Source: Acidobacteriaceae bacterium
GTDB taxonomy: Bacteria; Acidobacteriota; Terriglobia; Terriglobales; Acidobacteriaceae
Length of the DNA stretch: 56,695 nucleotides
Reading direction: 5' to 3'
Assembly (NCBI GenBank): GCA_003138975.1
Contig: PLHQ01000090.1
Coordinates: 1 to 56,695 of the forward strand
The position numbers and the translations under genes were made by a program. The notes under the pieces were generated by a model. The model was not told where the DNA came from and searched no databases. It saw only the letters and a list, made by a program, of their open reading frames with translations. Positions within the stretch are counted from its first letter, which is position 1, and each line of letters opens with the position of its first letter. This document shows, in pieces, positions 52,518 through 56,695 of this stretch.

Positions 52518-53528
52518 CTACAAACCTTTGCTGGCCATATAGTGAATCAGGTCTCGCACGCGGCAGGAGTACCCCCATTCGTTGTCATACCAGGAGATCA
52601 CCTTGACGCAATTGCCGCCCACCACCAGGGTCAAGAGCGAGTCGACGATCGATGATCGCGGATCGCCTTTGAAATCCGAAGATACTAGCTCATTCTCTTC
52701 GTAGCCCAGATAACCCTTCAGCGGCCCGCTCTCGGACGCCTTCTTCAGCGCCGCATTCACTTCGTCCTTGGTCGTCTTCTTCTCTACCCACACCACTAGA
52801 TCGACCACCGAAACATTCGGTGTAGGCACGCGCATGGAGAATCCGTCGAGCTTGCCAGCTAGCTCAGGGAGAACCAGCCTCAGCGCCTTCGCCGCGCCCG
52901 TGGATGTAGGAATCATTGACAGTGCCGCAGCTCGCGCCCGTCGCAGATCTTTGTGCGGAAAGTCGAGAATCACCTGATCGTTGGTATAGGAGTGAATCGT
53001 CGTCATCGTCCCGCTGACAATCTTGAACTCGTCATTGATCACCTTGGCGATTGGCGCGAGACAGTTCGTGGTGCAGGACGCGTTCGAAATAATGTGATGT
53101 TTCGCGGCATCATATTTCTCGTGGTTCACCCCCAGCACAACCGTGATGTCCTCATTCTTTGCCGGAGCTGAAATGATTACCTTCTTCACCGGCCCGCGCA
53201 GGTGCTTCTTGGCATCGTTGGCGTCGGTGAAACGGCCTGTGGATTCAATCACAACCTGCGCGCCCACCGATTCCCAGGGTAGAGCCGCGGGATCTTTCTC
53301 TTTGAAGACTTTGATAACCTTCCCGTCCACCGTAATGCTGTCCGCGCCTGCACTGATCTTGTTCGGCAGATTGCCGAGAATGGAATCGTACTTCAGCAGG
53401 TGCGCCAGCGTTTTGGGATCGGTAAGGTCGTTGACCGCTACAAATTCCAGATTCGGGTCATTGAGCGAAGTGCGTAAAACGTTGCGGCCGATGCGTCCGA
53501 AGCCGTTGATGCCAACTTTGATTGCCAT
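52518..53528 (-). CDS. gap: Glyceraldehyde-3-phosphate dehydrogenase
   Basis: 336 residues. NAD-binding start [12 protein letters not shown], catalytic Cys152 in [12 protein letters not shown], His in HSYTNDQ, and the C-terminal [20 protein letters not shown] lies six bases before the ATG. First gene of the glycolytic run gap-pgk-macro-tpiA. A 162-base spacer upstream would carry the promoter. Confidence 0.97.
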   Translation of the reverse strand: MAIKVGINGFGRIGRNVLRTSLNDPNLEFVAVNDLTDPKTLAHLLKYDSILGNLPNKISAGADSITVDGKVIKVFKEKDPAALPWESVGAQVVIESTGRFTDANDAKKHLRGPVKKVIISAPAKNEDITVVLGVNHEKYDAAKHHIISNASCTTNCLAPIAKVINDEFKIVSGTMTTIHSYTNDQVILDFPHKDLRRARAAALSMIPTSTGAAKALRLVLPELAGKLDGFSMRVPTPNVSVVDLVVWVEKKTTKDEVNAALKKASESGPLKGYLGYEENELVSSDFKGDPRSSIVDSLLTLVVGGNCVKVISWYDNEWGYSCRVRDLIHYMASKGL

Positions 53529-53690
53529 GGTTTCTCCATTCTTATGAATGCCATCACAGAATCTTCTTGGCCTTTATACGACAGATGATGGTAGCAGGAC
53601 AGGGCACCCGCGTAAATGATCGCTGGCGCAGATCGCGAGCAGTTTTACTCCCATCACGGAACTTTGTGCGTTTGATCCTTGACAGCGATA

Positions 53691-54062
53691 CTAAGGAAAG
53701 GTTAGCTCGAGATAAGTATCCGTCCTGTACCAGATCAGCGGCAGCCGTGCTGCCCAATACTTCCGGTTAATCGCCTGGCGAGCGTGAGCATGCTCTTCCC
53801 GTGGCAGGATTCGCGCCGATGCCGTAAATTCAGGGCCGCTCACCCTTCCGCGAATCGTGCAGGGAGCGACACGCACTCGGGGATTGTTGCGGATGCGCTT
53901 CGCTTTGCCCATGTCGCTGCGCGTCATCACGTACAATTTGTCCGCTTCTTCTCCAAACCACACCGGAGTCGCAACCGCTACGCCGTTTTTCCGAAACGTT
54001 GTCAGAGACATGTATTTCTGACCGCGGACCGCGGATGGGATCGCCTCAGGCATCACCGTCAT
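53691..54062 (-). CDS. PPOX-class flavin/F420-dependent protein
   Basis: 123 residues from ATG 54062 (ATG 54053 is also possible; upstream open frame is GC-rich antisense to the kinase gene). Split-barrel fold: KYMSLTTFRKNGVAVATPVWFGEEADKLYVMTRSDMGKAKRIRNNPRVRVAPCTIRGRV, matching the Rv2991-type PPOX proteins. The cofactor cannot be decided. It is divergent from the RGG/P-loop kinase gene. Confidence 0.8.
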   Translation of the reverse strand: MTVMPEAIPSAVRGQKYMSLTTFRKNGVAVATPVWFGEEADKLYVMTRSDMGKAKRIRNNPRVRVAPCTIRGRVSGPEFTASARILPREEHAHARQAINRKYWAARLPLIWYRTDTYLELTFP

Positions 54063-54181
54063 TGTAATGGGTCTACACCGAGCTGGTACGTCGCTGCGAG
54101 TATTTTCCTCCGCTGTCCGGCGTGGTTCGTCTGACCCCTCATGGATTGATCCCGCCCTCTCTTCTGTGTTAAAAGCCTTGC

Positions 54182-55135
54182 ATGCGCAAATGGATGCGTG
54201 AGCGCTTGCAGCGCCGCAAGAAAACACCGGCAGGCCCATCCGACCAACCCACTCCTCCTCCCCTGCAGCCAGCCTATTTTGACGCGGAACAGGCGCCCGG
54301 CGGGGAGTCCGAGAGCGCGAGCGAATCGGAAAGTTCGGTTCCGCCCCAGCCCGTGCCGGAACCTCGATCAGTTCGCCGGACGAGTTCGAGTGAGCCTCCA
54401 TCCGAAGCTCAACCTCCGGCTTCGCAGCGTGCTCCTAGCGGTAGCCGAAGGCGTCGCGGAGGTCGCGGACGAGGGGGTCGAGGACGCGAGCAGGCTGTAG
54501 CACAAGCCTTTACTCCTGCCGTAGTGAAAGGCTCTATTCCGGCATTGCCGCTCGAATCGGCGGAAGAAGAAATGCCGGATGCTGCAGACGCAGAAGGCCA
54601 AACCGTTGAGCCCGTCGCTACGGCCGCGCCGAAGCCTCCCGCACCCGCCGCAGTCGCTCAACGTCCGCCAAAAGGTGTGGTTGTGCTGGCGATAGGATTG
54701 CCAGGCTCCGGAAAGAGCTCGTGGTTCAAACGCCACAACGTGGTGCCGCTCTCCAGCGATATGGTCCGGTCGTTACTATTCGACGATATTCGCGAACAGC
54801 GTTTTCAAGACCTCGTCTTCTCCAACCTCCGCTCCATGCTCAAGGCGCGTCTCATCGCAAAACGTCCGATGAATTATGTGGATGCAACTAACCTCACGCC
54901 GCAGGAGCGCCAACATTGGATCAAGCTGGCCAAGGATTATCAGTACGAAGTGCACGCGGTCTTCTTCGACGTCCCACTCGAGGTGTGTGTCGAGCGGCAT
55001 CAGCGTCGCGATCGCGTTGTTCCCGAAGACGTAATGCGTCGCATGGCTGCGAAACTCAAGCCGCCCGCCTTTGAAGAGGGCTTCGCGAAAATCACAGTGG
55101 TGAGGGTGAAGAAGAAGGATGCCGAAGCGGGTTAA
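54182..55135 (+). CDS. P-loop kinase with disordered RGG-rich N-terminus
   Basis: 317 residues. A long low-complexity region (about 15-163) rich in Pro, Ser and Glu contains an RGG-type basic cluster (SRRRRGGRGRGGRGRE, 88-103), normally RNA-binding. Residues about 165-310 form an AAA/zeta-toxin/polynucleotide-kinase-like domain: Walker A GLPGSGKSS (172-180), SSDMVRS, VDATNLTP (233-240) and an Arg-rich lid CVERHQRRDR. The kinase domain resembles bacterial Pnkp-type 5'-OH kinases, so an RNA-directed kinase is a reasonable guess, not shown. Stands alone. Confidence 0.75.
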   Translation: MRKWMRERLQRRKKTPAGPSDQPTPPPLQPAYFDAEQAPGGESESASESESSVPPQPVPEPRSVRRTSSSEPPSEAQPPASQRAPSGSRRRRGGRGRGGRGREQAVAQAFTPAVVKGSIPALPLESAEEEMPDAADAEGQTVEPVATAAPKPPAPAAVAQRPPKGVVVLAIGLPGSGKSSWFKRHNVVPLSSDMVRSLLFDDIREQRFQDLVFSNLRSMLKARLIAKRPMNYVDATNLTPQERQHWIKLAKDYQYEVHAVFFDVPLEVCVERHQRRDRVVPEDVMRRMAAKLKPPAFEEGFAKITVVRVKKKDAEAG

Positions 55136-55155
55136 CGCGATCGTCGACGGGACTT

Positions 55156-55761
55156 CTACCCTTTCAGATACGGCAGCATCTCTTTAAACGCCGGAGATCC
55201 CGAAGAGCGCATCAGTTCATAAATCATCATCTCAGTGGAAGAGATCACCGCCCCTGCGGCGCGCATTCTTTCGAGACCAATCTTCCAATTCCATTCCGTT
55301 CGCGAGCTTACTGCATCCGAAGCGACGTGTACGATGTAGCCTTCCCGCAGCGCCGCCAGCGCCGTCTGCGTAACGCAGATGTGGCTTTCCATACCGCACA
55401 GTAACAAAGTGTTGCGGTTGCCCGGCAAGCGTTTGAGCAGTGTGCAAAACACTTCGCTGCCGAAACAGGAGAATAGATTCTTGTCGATCGCCCCGCTTTC
55501 CGGCAGCAGGGAAGCGATCTCCGGCACGGTCCCGCCCAACCCCTTCGCGTATTGTGTGCTCACGATCGCAGGAATCTTGAGCACGCCTGCTGCGCGGATC
55601 AGCAGCTTCGCATTCCGCACCAGCTGTTCTTTCTGAAAAATCGGCGGTAACAGCTTTTCCTGAATATCCACCACCAGCAGGGCGCACCGCTCCGCTTCCA
55701 GCGGCCGACGCGCTACATCGGCGTAGTCGGCCGCGGCAATCTTCTCAAATGAGGTTGGCAT
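55156..55761 (-). CDS. Isochorismatase-family hydrolase
   Basis: 201 residues from ATG 55761 with GGGAAG upstream; 34 further upstream codons are open but unlikely. Cysteine-hydrolase fold with Asp in VVDIQEKL, a Lys in TQYAKGLG and catalytic Cys in GMESHICVTQTAL. The family includes nicotinamidases and YcaC-like hydrolases; the metal-binding loop of nicotinamidase is not evident. Its gene follows the membrane-protein gene on the same strand. Confidence 0.85.
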   Translation of the reverse strand: MPTSFEKIAAADYADVARRPLEAERCALLVVDIQEKLLPPIFQKEQLVRNAKLLIRAAGVLKIPAIVSTQYAKGLGGTVPEIASLLPESGAIDKNLFSCFGSEVFCTLLKRLPGNRNTLLLCGMESHICVTQTALAALREGYIVHVASDAVSSRTEWNWKIGLERMRAAGAVISSTEMMIYELMRSSGSPAFKEMLPYLKG

Positions 55762-55849
55762 CGATATCTTCCCACCACGTCCGATGCTAATTGTACCGTT
55801 TGAACTTAGACGGAGACCACCAGCAAAATCTCGATGAACATAGCATTCT

Positions 55850-56620
55850 TTAATTGCCTCCACTCGCGGCTAGAGGCGAGCGCGAAACCCGCTGCGCGGG
55901 CTCGGTCTGCTGCAATTTGTTCAAGGATGCGAAGTGCAGCAATACCGAGAGAGGTACCAGGAACACCGGAACCAGCGCCAGCGGAAAGGCGCTAACGAGT
56001 TCATTGGGCGCACCGAACGCCAACCTTTGCAGTGGCGAAGGCGAAGTCAAGACACCCATGGTAAGGGCCACGACTAAATCGCAGATCCCCAAGAGATTCC
56101 AAGCGCGTACGTATCCGGCAGCACGACGCGAGCCACGCGCGTAGGCCAAACCGACCATCGGTGCTAACAAGCCAACCATAACGTCGCCCACCCCCGCCGG
56201 CCAGGCAAACTCCCCAGGCAGATGTCCGCCTGCATAGAGAATAAGAAAGATGAACCCAAGCGCTCGATAGACCTGCACGCCAACGATCCACTGCAGCGGC
56301 ACAGCCTCGAGAGCCCGCTTGAGCATCCCCCATCGCCAAAATAGCGCGACGCCAGTCACGATAGGAATTAGTACGCCATATGGAATCGTGGGAAAGCGGT
56401 TCGCTACACCTCGATAGAATCCGAACCAGGAGAGCAACACAGCCGCGAAGAGCCACGCCACCATGGGCACTCCAATGCTCCAAACCGCTTGCTTGCGCTC
56501 GCGGGCCGGCCACCGCGCGAGCCTGAGCGCTCTGTCCAGTCCGAACAGCAACGTGGCTGTGATTGCCAAAGTTCCGCTGAGCACGTAAGGAATCAGGTAA
56601 CTGGGCATCAGGTAATTCAT
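55850..56620 (-). CDS. Polytopic membrane protein, unknown
   Basis: 256 residues with about seven hydrophobic segments (about 7-27, 47-67, 82-96, 108-128, 140-157, 172-190 and 206-228) and short polar loops. AAGGAGG lies nine bases before the ATG. No cofactor motif; no family identified with confidence. A perfect palindrome sits 35 bases upstream of the start, suggesting repressor control. Confidence 0.65.
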   Translation of the reverse strand: MNYLMPSYLIPYVLSGTLAITATLLFGLDRALRLARWPARERKQAVWSIGVPMVAWLFAAVLLSWFGFYRGVANRFPTIPYGVLIPIVTGVALFWRWGMLKRALEAVPLQWIVGVQVYRALGFIFLILYAGGHLPGEFAWPAGVGDVMVGLLAPMVGLAYARGSRRAAGYVRAWNLLGICDLVVALTMGVLTSPSPLQRLAFGAPNELVSAFPLALVPVFLVPLSVLLHFASLNKLQQTEPAQRVSRSPLAASGGN

Positions 56621-56654
56621 AGGTGCGGGCCTCCTTGCCTCGCTAGATCAATAG

Positions 56655-56666
56655 ATGTATATACAT
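56655..56666. promoter_or_regulatory. Palindromic operator-like ATGTATATACAT
   Basis: A perfect 12-base palindrome in an AT-rich stretch 35 bases upstream of the membrane-protein start. Sites of the ATGT...ACAT type are typical of PadR-family repressors, which are abundant in Acidobacteriota. No regulator gene is seen before the window ends. Confidence 0.45.
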
Positions 56667-56695
56667 ATAATACGTTGCAAACTATTTCTCTCCGT

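Noticed and set aside
1-56695. CRISPR array, insertion sequence or prophage
   Set aside because: No spaced direct repeats, transposase, integrase or phage structural gene was seen.

Overview
The window looks like a chromosomal segment of an Acidobacteriota bacterium (Terriglobia-like). This is judged from its gene families: a very large carboxypeptidase-regulatory/TonB receptor, a one-component regulator with a membrane anchor, CRTAC1 (VCBS plus ASPIC/UnbV) and TPR proteins with signal peptides, multiheme cytochrome plus redoxin proteins, an HAE1-type efflux system, and an archaeal/yeast-type Asd. No search was run, so the taxonomy is inference. No phage, IS, CRISPR or rRNA genes were seen.

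Region 1 (1-22.4 kb) is accessory and mostly extracytoplasmic. It opens with the 3' half of a tRNA-Gly(CCC), a possible att scar, then a secreted GH37 trehalase. On the minus strand a run of four genes encodes a heptaheme cytochrome c/TPR protein, a redoxin, a cytochrome c + type II copper monooxygenase-like + TPR protein with all six expected copper ligands, and a TPR protein. A UUCG-loop terminator separates this run from an upstream Oar-type TonB receptor. A membrane-anchored regulator is divergent from the receptor. Next come a 589-residue TPR protein and a Tat-exported CRTAC1 protein, then on the plus strand two secreted alpha-glucan enzymes (a debranching-enzyme-like glycosidase and a GH13 alpha-glucosidase). 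The simplest reading is a locus for uptake and hydrolysis of trehalose/alpha-glucans, interleaved with a periplasmic redox/copper module whose substrate is unknown.

Region 2 (22.4-33.5 kb): an RND tripartite efflux set (MFP lipoprotein, HAE1 pump with an unusual Pro/Gly/Cys-rich insertion, TolC), an RraA-family protein, hypCDE for NiFe-hydrogenase maturation with no structural hydrogenase in view and a perfect CRP-type palindrome upstream, a flavin-binding protein, and a small membrane protein.

Region 3 (33.5-56.7 kb) is mainly housekeeping: threonine dehydratase, RNase J, EcsC and HAD proteins; the DAP/lysine run asd-lysC-dapB-dapA-dapD, in which DapA carries an extra Cys-rich C-terminal domain; an AI-2E family permease; aroK; an ECF sigma factor and zinc anti-sigma factor with a candidate autoregulated promoter; an MFS permease; and the glycolytic run gap-pgk-macro domain-tpiA, with a cloverleaf palindromic repeat between gap and pgk. 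The end holds a flavin protein, an RGG-rich P-loop kinase, an isochorismatase-family hydrolase and a polytopic membrane protein.
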